DNA from: Blautia hansenii DSM 20583 | Lineage (GTDB): Bacteria > Bacillota > Clostridia > Lachnospirales > Lachnospiraceae | Assembly: GCF_002222595.2 (NCBI RefSeq) | Contig: NZ_CP022413.2 | Location: 690,501 to 754,500, forward strand | Direction of reading: 5' to 3' | DNA length: 64,000 nt | Shown: in pieces, positions 44,122-52,753 of the stretch | How the letters are laid out: every line of letters starts with the position of its first letter | How positions within the stretch are numbered: position 1 is the first letter of the stretch | Translations under genes and position numbers: made by a program | The notes under the pieces: model-generated | The model's input: only the letters and a program-made list of their open reading frames with translations | The model's database searches: none | What the model was told of the DNA's origin: nothing

Positions 44122-44625
44122 TTATCCCTGTTCTTGTTTTGCTCTGTATATTTTGGCCAGCGATTGAAGCGCCGAGCCGTGCAGCTTGAATGTTCTTTTG
44201 AGGTAGCGCTGCTCGTGTTCGTCGTAGTCCTCCCGGCTACCATGAAGGGCGGCGCACACCGTCCACCAGTTCGCTGCGTCGAAGTAGTGCATTTCTAACA
44301 CGGTCTGCTCGTCCGGCTTTTCCATTTCGGAGATCAGGGCCTCCAGTTCGCTGCGTTCCTGATCCTCGTCTGCGATCATGCGGCGGATCGTTTCCTCCAG
44401 TGTTACCTTCTGGATCACTTGCCGTTCTTGTTTGCTGGTTCCGTCGCCACCGCCTCCGGATATTCCGTCGAAGCTCGGCGAGGATATGGAGCCCATGACG
44501 GCCTCCAGATTCTCCAGCCGTTCGATCTGGTTGTCGATCCTGCGGTGGAGTGCTGCGTAGCTTTCCAGCTTTTTCTTGATCTCGTCGGTTTCCTTCGGCT
44601 GTTTTGCCTCACTGTTCTGGTGCAT
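44122..44625 (-). CDS. RinA/ArpU-type late transcription regulator (DUF1492)
   Basis: The product (167 residues from ATG 44625, 8 bases after GGAGG) is coiled-coil then sigma-4-like. It has IEALISEMEKPDEQTVLEMHYFDAANWWTV and SREDYDEHEQRYLKRTFKLHGSALQSL. Such proteins sit last in early operons of Firmicutes phages and activate late genes. Here a terminator and a repeat-bearing promoter follow. An upstream ATG at 44634 is possible. Confidence 0.85.
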   Translation of the reverse strand: MHQNSEAKQPKETDEIKKKLESYAALHRRIDNQIERLENLEAVMGSISSPSFDGISGGGGDGTSKQERQVIQKVTLEETIRRMIADEDQERSELEALISEMEKPDEQTVLEMHYFDAANWWTVCAALHGSREDYDEHEQRYLKRTFKLHGSALQSLAKIYRAKQEQG

Positions 44626-44648
44626 GGGTTCCACCTCCTTTCGCTGGC

Positions 44649-45986
44649 TTATTCCGTGAACATTCTCTCGAAGTGCTCGCGGCCCAGCTCTTTGCCCTTC
44701 CTGAACAGTCGGATCCCGGTCGTCTTGCCGGTTGTCCTTATGTAGCGTTTTACGATTGTATCAACAAACTGAGGACTCAGCTCCATGAGGTACGACTTCT
44801 GGCCTATACTTTCCGCAGCGATCAGAGTCGTGCCAGATCCTCCGAAGGCGTCCATGACTCCCTCGGCCCACTGTGTATTGTCCAGCAGTTTCTCCAGTAT
44901 CTCCACTGGCTTTTGTGTCGGATGGAGTTCATTCCCGGAGCGGGTGGCTTCGATCACGTTCCCGTAGCCCTTGTGGTTGTCCCATGCTGGCTTTGTACGG
45001 TGTGCGAACATTATCAGCTCGTGCTGAGTTCTCCAGCCCATACCCATGCCCGGCGTTTTCTTATTCCAGACGATCATATTCTTGACGCCGAACCCGCTTT
45101 CCTCCATTACGTCGTAGAGATAGAGCCACATTCTCCAGTCGGTGAAGCAATAAACCACGGTACCGGTGAACTGTTTCAGGATCGAGCGCATGAGCTGCTG
45201 GTATCCGCGAGTGCTGAGGGAATCGTTCGCGATCGTCACTTTGATTTCCTTCCCGTTTGCGTCGTAGCGTTTGGTTCCGATACTTCCGGTGCTGCGTCCG
45301 GATTCCTGAAAACCTCCGGAGCAGTACGGCGGATCCATGAGAAGGATCTGAGGCTCGGCTCCGTCGAGTAGGAGAGCGCGATCGGCTTCGTTTGTACTGT
45401 CTCCGCACACGAGGCGGTGGTTTCCGAGAATCCAGAGATCGCCGCGTTGCGTGATTGTCTGATCTTCCTCCGGAAGCTCTGGGATCTCGTCCGGCTCTGT
45501 GAGGTCATTGTGCAGGGCTTCGGCCAGTCCAGTGACGAGGCTTTCCACTTCCTTGTCGGTGTAGCCGGTCAGCTCCATTGGGATCTCGCCGGTGTCAATG
45601 TCGGCGAAAATGTCAGCCAGCAGCTTGTTGTCGATCTCTGCCAGCTCTGCGATCCGGTTGTCGGCCACCAGATCGGCGTATTCCTCGGCCTCGTTCGTGT
45701 AGTTCTGGTAGTCCACCGGCACTTCGGTGAGTCCTTCGAGCTTGGCAGCAGCGAGGCGGCCGTGGCCCTTTACTATGAAGCCGGAGCGCTTCGACACTGT
45801 GATCGGCGCCCTCCACCCGGTCTGGCGGATAATGCGGCCGAGTGCTTGGATCTGTGCGTCCGGGTGTGTGTTCGGATTCTTCGGGTTGGGGATCAGCTTC
45901 TCTATGGCCACGATCGCGTCATGTGCGCAGAATACCGGTACCCCTCCAGCGGTTGCCTTTGGCTGCGCTTCTGTTTTATAGTCCAT
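44649..45986 (-). CDS. DNA methyltransferase with ParB-like N-terminal domain
   Basis: Residues about 15-110 form a ParB/Srx-like domain (IPNPKNPNTHPDAQIQALGRII, VKGHGRLAAAKLEGL). The rest is a DNA methyltransferase with MDPPYC (catalytic motif IV) and DAFGGSGTTLIAAE (SAM binding), in beta-class order, DPPY pointing to adenine. This fusion is common in phages and may protect phage DNA from restriction. It overlaps the neighbouring membrane protein gene. Confidence 0.92.
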   Translation of the reverse strand: MDYKTEAQPKATAGGVPVFCAHDAIVAIEKLIPNPKNPNTHPDAQIQALGRIIRQTGWRAPITVSKRSGFIVKGHGRLAAAKLEGLTEVPVDYQNYTNEAEEYADLVADNRIAELAEIDNKLLADIFADIDTGEIPMELTGYTDKEVESLVTGLAEALHNDLTEPDEIPELPEEDQTITQRGDLWILGNHRLVCGDSTNEADRALLLDGAEPQILLMDPPYCSGGFQESGRSTGSIGTKRYDANGKEIKVTIANDSLSTRGYQQLMRSILKQFTGTVVYCFTDWRMWLYLYDVMEESGFGVKNMIVWNKKTPGMGMGWRTQHELIMFAHRTKPAWDNHKGYGNVIEATRSGNELHPTQKPVEILEKLLDNTQWAEGVMDAFGGSGTTLIAAESIGQKSYLMELSPQFVDTIVKRYIRTTGKTTGIRLFRKGKELGREHFERMFTE

Positions 45987-46620
45987 GTTTTCGTTCCTCC
46001 TTTATTTTGATAGGCCGGTGGCAATACGGGCACGTCCTGGCTTTGATATCTGTCCGGCGGTCGCCCGGTGCGCACTTGCCGGTTGGTAGTTGTACGGTAT
46101 CAATAGTTTGGGCTGCTTTCAGGATTCTGCGGCGGTAGTGCTTCCAGCTTTCGTCCTGTTTCTTTACGACGCCATAGATCGGGCCCACATTGGAGAGGGT
46201 GAGCTGTTCCATGGTTTCGTATTTCGGTAGACTGCGAGGGGAGAGCCCCAGCTTTTCGCGGATCCTTTTCTCGTAGTCGGTGTTGTTTTCGCCTTTATTT
46301 CTTCTAATACCATAAATGGGGCCGACGCCGTTTAGCGTGAGCCCTTTCATGGATTCGTCCAGAGTGCGGGAGATCTTTCTCCTGCGATTGTATTCCCTGA
46401 TCTTTTTCCCGGTTCGCCCGATCCAGATCAGGAGAGTGGCCACCCAGAGAGTGATCAGCAGCAGCGCGGTGGGTACCCACACGAGCCCGGCGATCACCAC
46501 CGGCCAGCTCATTGATATAATGCCGCAGGCTTTCAGGATTGCCAGCATGGCCACGCCTGCGAGTGTTGCCAGTGTGTAGAGTAACGGCAAGCCCATAGGC
46601 TTGTTCTTGTTATCGTCCAT
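45976..46620 (-). CDS. Membrane protein with duplicated motif and zinc knuckle
   Basis: ATG 46620 follows AAGGAGGACGAA. Two hydrophobic segments at about 12-32 and 40-65 are followed by a basic stretch. Two similar units come next (LTLNGVGPIYGIRRNKGENN and LTLSNVGPIYGVVKKQDES), then CPYCHRPI, a half zinc finger. It is not a recognised family; two repeats facing the cytoplasm could bind nucleic acid or protein. It lies in the early operon next to a methyltransferase. Confidence 0.65.
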   Translation of the reverse strand: MDDNKNKPMGLPLLYTLATLAGVAMLAILKACGIISMSWPVVIAGLVWVPTALLLITLWVATLLIWIGRTGKKIREYNRRRKISRTLDESMKGLTLNGVGPIYGIRRNKGENNTDYEKRIREKLGLSPRSLPKYETMEQLTLSNVGPIYGVVKKQDESWKHYRRRILKAAQTIDTVQLPTGKCAPGDRRTDIKARTCPYCHRPIKIKEERKHGL

Positions 46621-46972
46621 TTCGTCCTCCTTTTCTTTTAGCTGCTCGTCTGGCTGCACGGTTCGGCCGCACCGGTTCTTGTCTGATAGGCCAGAGGGAG
46701 AGTGGGGCCGGTTTTTCCTGCTTGCTCCGCAGCATATCTCCGCCGATCTTGTGGAGCGCTTCCGAGTAGCTCAGCGCGGTGCTTTCCGCGAGTCTGCGAG
46801 CTTGTTTTTCTATGTCGTCGAGGTCACACTCCAGATAGAAGGCCAGCACTTCGGCGTATTGCCTGCACCTGAGCGCCTCCAGCACGTCCCTTGCTATTTT
46901 TCCGTCGGGGAAGTAGTGCCTCGCGTCTATTTTGAGGTAGTAGAGCCCATCTGTGTTATTTTCTTCTTTCAC
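46610..46972 (-). CDS. Early phage protein, unknown
   Basis: This 120-residue protein has a GTG start behind GAAGGAGGGCAAAGC. The N-terminus has YYLKIDARHYFPDGKIARDVLEAL; it ends in a very basic tail (RPNRAARRAAKRKGG) resembling the neighbouring gene's basic end. It overlaps both neighbours slightly. No family is recognised. Confidence 0.65.
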   Translation of the reverse strand: MKEENNTDGLYYLKIDARHYFPDGKIARDVLEALRCRQYAEVLAFYLECDLDDIEKQARRLAESTALSYSEALHKIGGDMLRSKQEKPAPLSLWPIRQEPVRPNRAARRAAKRKGGRNGR

Positions 46973-47597
46973 GCTTTGCCCTCCTTCGCTGCGCGCGGTT
47001 TGGGCCTTCCTTTCGGAACGGTGACAGAAGCCCGGCTTTGATCGCGCACTCAGTACAGAGCATTTTCGCGTCCTGTTCTTTGGCGAGGCGGTCAGCTTCC
47101 GGGTGTTTCCAGCATTTCCGGCCGCATGTCGGGCACTCGACGGGCTCCCAGTCCGGGTGCTTGGCCTGCACGTCGCCGTTCAGGTTCTTGTCCAGTGGTA
47201 GGCAGATGATCCCGCCCCTGTCAGTCTGCTTTCTCGGTGTCAGATCGAAGCCGTGGGCCCGGAGCTGTTCGCGGGTGTTGTTGGTGCTTTCTTCCTGCTT
47301 TACCTCCAGCACTTCCACCTTGTCCAATGGCAGGCAGAACGAGCCCTGCGGCTCCCATTTCTTCGCCTTCCAATTCTCTGCGAACTTCTCCAGCGTATCG
47401 AACAGGCAGAGGCCAGCCTCGGTTTCGGTCTGGAATACGGTCTGCATGACTGCCTCGTCCTCTGAGTCCTCCCAGCCGTAGAGGTGCCAGTTCTCGCGGT
47501 TGTCGTAGTCCCACTGTGAGAACCAGAGCACATGGCCGTCGATCGGCCAGCCGGTGCCGGTCACTTTTCCGGTGATAACTTTCGGTTTATATTCCAT
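46956..47597 (-). CDS. Early phage protein with zinc ribbon
   Basis: This 213-residue protein has a beta-rich first half (VTGTGWPIDGHVLWFSQWDYDN). A CPTCGRKCWKH...CTEC zinc ribbon is near 155-185, and a basic end follows (NRAQRRRAKRERR). No family is named. GGGAGGACAAAACC precedes the ATG. Confidence 0.68.
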   Translation of the reverse strand: MEYKPKVITGKVTGTGWPIDGHVLWFSQWDYDNRENWHLYGWEDSEDEAVMQTVFQTETEAGLCLFDTLEKFAENWKAKKWEPQGSFCLPLDKVEVLEVKQEESTNNTREQLRAHGFDLTPRKQTDRGGIICLPLDKNLNGDVQAKHPDWEPVECPTCGRKCWKHPEADRLAKEQDAKMLCTECAIKAGLLSPFRKEGPNRAQRRRAKRERRK

Positions 47598-47611
47598 GGT
47601 TTTGTCCTCCC

Positions 47612-47761
47612 TTAGAAAAATCTATTTAATGCGATAATGAGCACGATCACGGCCACGAAGGCGATCGTGATGTTCTGCTGTCTGAGCCCGTCCTTTTCTC
47701 CAATAACTCCAAAAAGCAGGAGAGCAGCCACGAGGGCCAGCACTATGTTTATGATCAGCAT
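47612..47761 (-). CDS. Small two-segment membrane protein
   Basis: I choose ATG 47761 (AAAGGAGGACAAGAAC before it). The 49 residues are almost all hydrophobic, in two segments (MLIINIVLALVAALLLFGV and TIAFVAVIVLIIAL). The function is unknown; holin-like shape but in the early operon. An inverted repeat (CCGGGAGGG / CCTCCCGG type) lies just upstream without a T-run. Confidence 0.6.
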   Translation of the reverse strand: MLIINIVLALVAALLLFGVIGEKDGLRQQNITIAFVAVIVLIIALNRFF

Positions 47762-47834
47762 GTTCTTGTCCTCCTTTGGTTTGCCGGGAGAGCTTGGCCC
47801 TCCCGGTATGTTCCCGACATTTATGTCGGCCACA

Positions 47835-48578
47835 TTATGCAATGATCGTGATCCTTTCACGTTCCGGAACGTCTGCCAGTGCTTTGACGAGGTAGTTCTT
47901 CACGTTGTCCACCGCCTGAGACTTCCAAAGGCCACCGTCAGCAGCCACCAGCTTGAAGGCAGGGGCTCCGCCGCGTCCCTCGCTGATTCTGAACACGAAG
48001 TCACTCGCGGGCTGCGGAACTTCCAAAAATGTGCGGTACGGGATCAGGCTCACCGGATTAGGAACGAAGGCGGCGTCCTTCGTGGTTACTCCGGTTTTGA
48101 TGATTGCCTGTTGACTTACGCCGTCGTCTGAGAAGGTTCCCTGCTGTGTGTTCACGATATTGCTCGCCATAATGGTGACGGCTTCGCGGTCGTCTGTTTT
48201 CTGGAAGCATGACTGCATGGCCACGAGGAAGCTCTCCTGATCATATTCGCGGCCGTATTCAAACTGCGGCAGCAGGGCGTTGACCTCGAACAGAGTCTCA
48301 CGGTCACGCTCGGCCAGCAGCCCGGAGTAGAGCAGCACCTTTGTGGCGCTTACCACCTGAATGATCATTCTGTCGCGGAGTTCCTCGCGGCTTTCCTTGA
48401 TATAGTCCACCAGAGAGGTGAGAGTGGTCGCTTTGATCGGCTCGGCCTTGTCGGCTGCGTCGTAGCGTCTGAGATCCTTCGTGCAGTATGTCCGGCCGTT
48501 GATCTCGATTGTTTCTGGCTTCTCAGCCTTTACGGCCAGCCCTGTGATATATGCGATTGCTTCTTTGATTCCTTCCAT
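47835..48578 (-). CDS. Early phage protein, possibly DUF2303-like
   Basis: This 247-residue soluble protein opens IKEAIAYITGLAVKAEKPETIEINGRTY, and contains IKATTLTSLVDYIKESREEL and FLEVPQPASDFVFRISEG. The pattern recalls the phage DUF2303 family, but the match is not certain. AAGGAGGTCAAGAAA precedes the ATG. It lies with the next gene in the early operon. Confidence 0.65.
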   Translation of the reverse strand: MEGIKEAIAYITGLAVKAEKPETIEINGRTYCTKDLRRYDAADKAEPIKATTLTSLVDYIKESREELRDRMIIQVVSATKVLLYSGLLAERDRETLFEVNALLPQFEYGREYDQESFLVAMQSCFQKTDDREAVTIMASNIVNTQQGTFSDDGVSQQAIIKTGVTTKDAAFVPNPVSLIPYRTFLEVPQPASDFVFRISEGRGGAPAFKLVAADGGLWKSQAVDNVKNYLVKALADVPERERITIIA

Positions 48579-48591
48579 TTTCTTGACCTCC

Positions 48592-49194
48592 TTATGCTTC
48601 TTTTGCTGGTGCGATTTTTACCACCTTCATGTTATTGCGTCCGCCGGTTGTCTGGCGGTCGTCCGTAGGCTGTCCGGCGGTTTCGTATACCTCGCCGGTG
48701 TCCGGATCGTAGTCACGGCCCGGAACTAATTCAGTAGCGGCAGCAGGTGCCTGTTTTCCCCTGTTTTTAAGATCCAGAGGCTTGCCGGTCGGATTCTGTC
48801 CCGGTGTAGGAGCTGCAGCTTGTGTTTCCTCTGATTCCTGATCCTGATCGGCGTCCGTGAAGTCGGAGAGATCCATCTGTCCACGGATCTGCCCGTCGTA
48901 TTCGGCGATCTCGATCTGGCCGGTTCTCATATTGACGCCCATCACCATTTGCGTGTCGATTGCTTCGGTAGCTGCGAGCTTGGTCGTGACAGCAATCTGG
49001 GTTCCTACCATTTGGCGGGTTTTGTTCGGCGTAAATTTAATATTTACCGTGATCTGGCGCTTAGTGGTTGCTTCTGTGTTCGGATTCTGAATATTTTCAG
49101 CCACCTGCATGAGCGCCTCGTTGAGTTTCTCGGCGAAGGCTCCGCCTGCGAGAGCTTCGAGGTTGATCTTTGCCTGTACTTTCTGCTTTTTCAT
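48592..49194 (-). CDS. Early phage protein of the kind annotated as replication terminator protein
   Basis: This 200-residue protein opens INLEALAGGAFAEKLNEALMQVAENIQNPNTEATTKRQITVNIKFTPN. That pattern is shared by Clostridia phage proteins often labelled replication terminator protein, though function is unproven. The C-terminal third is disordered. AAGGAGGTAAGCAC precedes the ATG. Confidence 0.7.
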   Translation of the reverse strand: MKKQKVQAKINLEALAGGAFAEKLNEALMQVAENIQNPNTEATTKRQITVNIKFTPNKTRQMVGTQIAVTTKLAATEAIDTQMVMGVNMRTGQIEIAEYDGQIRGQMDLSDFTDADQDQESEETQAAAPTPGQNPTGKPLDLKNRGKQAPAAATELVPGRDYDPDTGEVYETAGQPTDDRQTTGGRNNMKVVKIAPAKEA

Positions 49195-49198
49195 GTGC

Positions 49199-49486
49199 TT
49201 ACCTCCTTACCGCAGCCCATACGGCTGTATTTTTTCCGGTTCTTTTGCTCGGTTTCTTTCCGACGACTTCCAGAACTCCGGCGCCTTTCAGCTCTGTGAG
49301 TCTCGGCGCCACGAAGTTGCGGTCGTAGTATTTCAGGTGGCCAGCAGCCACCAGCTCGTCGGTGATTTCTTCCACGGTCATTGACCGATTTCCGAGGGTT
49401 TCCAGTATTAGCTTGCAACGCTCGCCGCTGCGTGTTCGTATGCCGTCGTAACTTTGGCGGCGTGTCTGTTTAGTAATCCCGTTCAT
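49199..49486 (-). CDS. Winged-helix DNA-binding protein
   Basis: This 95-residue protein has a winged helix: GERCKLILETLGNRSMTVEEITDELVAAG and VAPRLTELKGAGVLEVVGKK. AAGGAGGAAACC precedes the ATG. It lies in the early operon and likely regulates or assists replication; its target is not known. Confidence 0.72.
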   Translation of the reverse strand: MNGITKQTRRQSYDGIRTRSGERCKLILETLGNRSMTVEEITDELVAAGHLKYYDRNFVAPRLTELKGAGVLEVVGKKPSKRTGKNTAVWAAVRR

Positions 49487-49540
49487 GGTTTCCTCCTTAT
49501 CTGAACCGGCGGAGCAGTGGCCCCGCTGGCTCTGGTTCTT

Positions 49541-50017
49541 TTATATGTGCCATGTGGCAAACTCGCGTCCGGTGCTTTCCGGACTCCGCCACACTATGAC
49601 GGCAGAAGGAAACGGAGCTGCGTCCTCGCCGTTTCCGTCCTCGTCGGTGAATTTCAGGCGGCCGCGGAGGAATCTCACCTCGCTGGCCTTGCCGAAGATC
49701 CAGTCGTGAAAATATGCCGTGTCAGTCCGCGAAGGAATGAGCATAACCACGGTGGTGCCGGGCTTCCGGCTTTCTTCGTAGCCTTTGCGTACCCAGTCTG
49801 CGATCGCTCGGCCGTATGGCGGATTGCAGAACACGCGATACCCCCCCAGTCTTGCTTTAGGCCGTCGTCGTCCGGCGTGAAGTGTTTCGCGCACTTGGCG
49901 CTTTTGTCGGTGCTGGCCGGATCCAGTTCAAAATGAAACTCGCGATCCAGTTCCGCGAAAAAAATCCGGCGGAGTGCACCAGCACATGTTTTTACTGCTC
50001 AGCAGTGCGTCGTTCAT
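49541..50017 (-). pseudogene. Dam-type phage adenine methyltransferase, two frameshifts
   Basis: ATG 50017 begins MNDALLSSKNMCWCTPPDFF. After a run of seven T the family sequence continues one frame off (ELDREFHFELDPASTDKSAKC). It returns to the first frame after a run of seven G to give GGYRVFCNPPYGRAIADWV with the catalytic NPPY. Frame 1 alone hits a stop between. Both shifts are at homopolymers, so either true decay or sequencing error fits. Confidence 0.75.
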
Positions 50018-50219
50018 TGGCTTGATCTCCTTTCTGTGATTTGTAGAGCCCGCAGCCGTTCCCGTTGTTCATACACGGATCCGGGGAGGCCATGTGGTGC
50101 ATACAAATTTTTAACGGTTCGCCCGTCTGTTTGTTTATGAGCTTTCCGCTCAGCATGGCGCAGGCTTTTGAAATTACAAAAGGCCCGACTCTGCGGAGCT
50201 CGCAGTATTCGCATTTCAT
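49992..50219 (-). CDS. Small Cys-rich early protein
   Basis: ATG 50219 follows GAAGGAGGCACGCC. The 75 residues contain MKCEYCELR, CMHHM and CGLY, a possible metal site, with a polar C-terminus. It overlaps the methyltransferase start. No family is recognised. Confidence 0.65.
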   Translation of the reverse strand: MKCEYCELRRVGPFVISKACAMLSGKLINKQTGEPLKICMHHMASPDPCMNNGNGCGLYKSQKGDQANERRTAEQ

Positions 50220-50824
50220 GGCGTGCCTCCTTCCTCGGTGTAGTCGATCTCCACACCTTCCAGCAGTTTGAGGATCCCGGCGATATATTGCACGCGGTAC
50301 GGTTCCAGATCTTCGAGCTTCATGTGTTTGCGCCCGTAGATCTGCTTCATGTCTCGCCATACTTCCCACGGTACCCGGTAGAAGTTTTCCAGCCCCACGC
50401 TCACCATGATGAAGGCAGCAGCTCCGAGCTTGTGGTGCAGCGTCAGACTTTCCACCTGCTCAGGAGTGAGGCGGCTCTGGTCGATCTTGTCGCTGTCGGT
50501 GTGTTTCGCCTCAAATACCACGGCCCGGCCACCGGTGAGCGTTCCCTTGAAGTCCGGCTGTCCGGCTTTGGTGTAGCAAGCAAGGAAACGGCCCTGTCGG
50601 TCTGGCTTCCTGAGTGGCTTCATGGGCTCCGGAGTCTTTTCAACGAAGGCCACGCCCTTGTCGCAGTACCAGTTCAGGCTTGCGGTGATCATATTCTCGA
50701 AGTGTTCACCGGCTCGCTTGCTCTGGAGTCCTTTCTGGCTATGCTGCACCCGTGCAAGGGCGGTGCTTGCTGTTGGATCCGGGTAGCCTTCGCCATTTCT
50801 TCCCGGAACCGTGTCCCAGCTCAT
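50216..50824 (-). CDS. RecU-type Holliday junction resolvase
   Basis: The 202-residue nuclease of the RecU-like fold has KAGQPDFKGTLTGGRAVVFEAKHT (active-site Asp, Glu, Lys), then LTPEQVESLTLHHKLGAAAFIMVS. It resolves recombination or replication junctions, fitting a phage with ERF and SSB. The start overlaps the previous stop (ATGA). Confidence 0.85.
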   Translation of the reverse strand: MSWDTVPGRNGEGYPDPTASTALARVQHSQKGLQSKRAGEHFENMITASLNWYCDKGVAFVEKTPEPMKPLRKPDRQGRFLACYTKAGQPDFKGTLTGGRAVVFEAKHTDSDKIDQSRLTPEQVESLTLHHKLGAAAFIMVSVGLENFYRVPWEVWRDMKQIYGRKHMKLEDLEPYRVQYIAGILKLLEGVEIDYTEEGGTP

Positions 50825-51360
50825 TGATCTACCTCCGAGTCTGCGCCTTTGTCGGCCTCCAGTGTGATGTCGTGGCCGGGGTGTCGTCTGAGCTCGATCG
50901 CAAGGTCTAAGATCATTTCGCCATTGATCCGCACGGTGGTGGATTCAATCGCGGCGACGCCGTTCAGGTGCCCGACGTGAGAAGGGAGAACGATCAGTGC
51001 GTCACCGATCGGAAGTGTTTCGGCTTCGCGGTTTCTGTAAAGCTCGGCAGCGTCCCGGATCGGGATCTGGTGCTGCTTTGCGTATTCGATCTCGCTCCTC
51101 ATGCCCTCGCTCGGATTCTCGATACCGTAAACCCAGAGCTCGTCACACATGGCCAGAAGTGAGAGGCCCATGTCCATGCCCGCGGCGCGTTCCTCCTGCT
51201 TGGTGTCGTCAAGAAACTGGGTAAAATATACATGAGGCGCGATCGGGATCACGTCGTCCCAGAGCTCGACGGCTTCGCGACAGTAGCGCTGGGCTTTTTC
51301 TATGTTCTTTTCAACGTCCCCGCGGCACGGGGAGCAGATGTAAACCAGTTTTTTTCTCAT
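50821..51360 (-). CDS. DUF4406/nucleoside deoxyribosyltransferase-like protein
   Basis: Residues 1-125 have the Rossmann-like pattern KLVYICSPCRGDVEKNIEKAQRYC and MDMGLSLLAMCDELWVYG, as in DUF4406/deoxyribosyltransferase-like phage proteins. The C-terminal 50 residues are distinct. It may act on nucleotides; unproven. It is coupled by ATGA to the toxin-like gene. Confidence 0.75.
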   Translation of the reverse strand: MRKKLVYICSPCRGDVEKNIEKAQRYCREAVELWDDVIPIAPHVYFTQFLDDTKQEERAAGMDMGLSLLAMCDELWVYGIENPSEGMRSEIEYAKQHQIPIRDAAELYRNREAETLPIGDALIVLPSHVGHLNGVAAIESTTVRINGEMILDLAIELRRHPGHDITLEADKGADSEVDQ

Positions 51361-51866
51361 GCACTTGCTCCTTTCATGGTTTTGCTCAGCAGCTCATTGT
51401 ATAAATTCCGGTAGAGATCGCGCTCAGTTTCGAGCTTGATCTTTTCAACGTCTGGATCCTGCTGGACGATCCGGAGTGGCTGCTTGCTTATTTCTTCCAG
51501 TAAATGCTCCGCTTCTTTGACTGCGGGCTTCGGATCCATGAAGTCGATCCCCAGAGAGATTGCCAGAGCAGAGTCCACGGCTGCGAGCTCGCTCTTTGTC
51601 AATTTTCCGATCAGCGTCCCGATCCTTTTCACGCTTACGCTGTTTACCTGTTCGCATAAGACGGTAGAAGGGGAGAGTGCGCTCCGGATAAATACATGAG
51701 TTGGGAGGTCGTTTTTTGGTTTGGTGGTCATGTATACCACTTCCACAACCTCGCTGTTTTCGTTGTTCTTGTCATTGGAGACGATCACCGCAGGACGGCC
51801 GCCTCTCTGCTCGCTTCCGGTTTCCCGGTATGTGCTTTCGATATAATAAATTTCACCGCGTTTCAT
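51357..51866 (-). CDS. MazF/PemK-like endoribonuclease with C-terminal extension
   Basis: Residues 1-115 match MazF/PemK: KRGEIYYIESTYRETGSEQRGGRPAVIVSN, then PSTVLCEQVNSVSVKRIG. A further 55-residue helical extension follows. MazF cleaves RNA. No antitoxin gene is visible on either side, unlike chromosomal pairs. It may be a host-takeover nuclease or be tamed by its own extension. AAGGAGCCAAACC precedes the ATG. Confidence 0.85.
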   Translation of the reverse strand: MKRGEIYYIESTYRETGSEQRGGRPAVIVSNDKNNENSEVVEVVYMTTKPKNDLPTHVFIRSALSPSTVLCEQVNSVSVKRIGTLIGKLTKSELAAVDSALAISLGIDFMDPKPAVKEAEHLLEEISKQPLRIVQQDPDVEKIKLETERDLYRNLYNELLSKTMKGASA

Positions 51867-52753
51867 GGTTTGGCTCCTTCCTGAGCAGCCTCAGCGAGTC
51901 GCTGCTCTTGTATTTTGCAGGTGTCGGGGTTAATCTCTATCCCGATATAGTTCCGCCCTTCTTTGAGGGCTGCGGCTCCTGTGGTTCCACTTCCTGAGAA
52001 TGGATCCAGAACCGTGTCGCCCGGTTTGCTCCCGGCCAGTATGCAGATCTTGGCCAGTTCCTCCGGGAACGTGGAGAGGTGGGCGCCCTTATATGGCCGT
52101 GTGGCGATCGTCCAGACGTCCCGGCGGTTTCGTTTGCCGGTTTCATTTCTCTGGAGCCCGTGGCTGCCTCGATCCACCTCGGCGCTGTTGGCTTTGGCCT
52201 GATCGTGAGTGTAGGCAGTGCCGCCGCGGAAGGTTTTCGCGTTGCCGCGCTTCCGGCCGGGCTTTTTCGGATCGTACCCGACGGCCAGCTCCTTGACGGC
52301 CTCGGCGTCGTAGTAATAGGCGGCCGCTTTACTGAGTAAAAAAACATACTCGTGAGATCTTGCCGGTCTGTCTTTGGCGCTTTCTGGCATGGCGTTGGGC
52401 TTGTTCCAGATAATGTCCGCCCGGAGGTACCAGCCGTCACTTCTGAGAGCCAGAGCCAGCAGCCACGGGATCCCGATCAGATCCTTGCGCTTGATCCCTC
52501 CGTCCTCGATATGCCTCGCGTAGCTGTCGCCGATATTTAGCCAGAGGGTGCCGTCGTCTTTCAGGACTCTGGCGACTTCCCGGAAGGCTTCCACCAGCTT
52601 GCGGGTGTATTCCTCCGGAGAGCTTTCGGTTCCGAGCTGATCGGCGGCTCCGTAGTCTCTGGCGTTGTAGTAGGGTGGTGAAGTTACGCAGACGCTGCAG
52701 CATTTGTCCGGCAGCTTTCTGAGTTCCTCCAGTGCGTCACCTTGTAGGATCAT
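51863..52753 (-). CDS. Site-specific DNA methyltransferase (TSPPYY type)
   Basis: The 296-residue beta-class enzyme has VTSPPYYNARDYG (catalytic) near residue 25 and DPFSGSGTTGAAAL (SAM) near 255. SPPY suggests N4-cytosine or N6-adenine activity. It probably protects phage DNA. It is coupled by ATGA to its neighbours. No nuclease partner is seen. Confidence 0.9.
   Translation of the reverse strand: MILQGDALEELRKLPDKCCSVCVTSPPYYNARDYGAADQLGTESSPEEYTRKLVEAFREVARVLKDDGTLWLNIGDSYARHIEDGGIKRKDLIGIPWLLALALRSDGWYLRADIIWNKPNAMPESAKDRPARSHEYVFLLSKAAAYYYDAEAVKELAVGYDPKKPGRKRGNAKTFRGGTAYTHDQAKANSAEVDRGSHGLQRNETGKRNRRDVWTIATRPYKGAHLSTFPEELAKICILAGSKPGDTVLDPFSGSGTTGAAALKEGRNYIGIEINPDTCKIQEQRLAEAAQEGAKP

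Noticed and set aside
47762..47834. Hairpin (CCGGGAGGG type) as a terminator
   Set aside because: No T-run follows on the minus strand and the flanking genes look co-transcribed.
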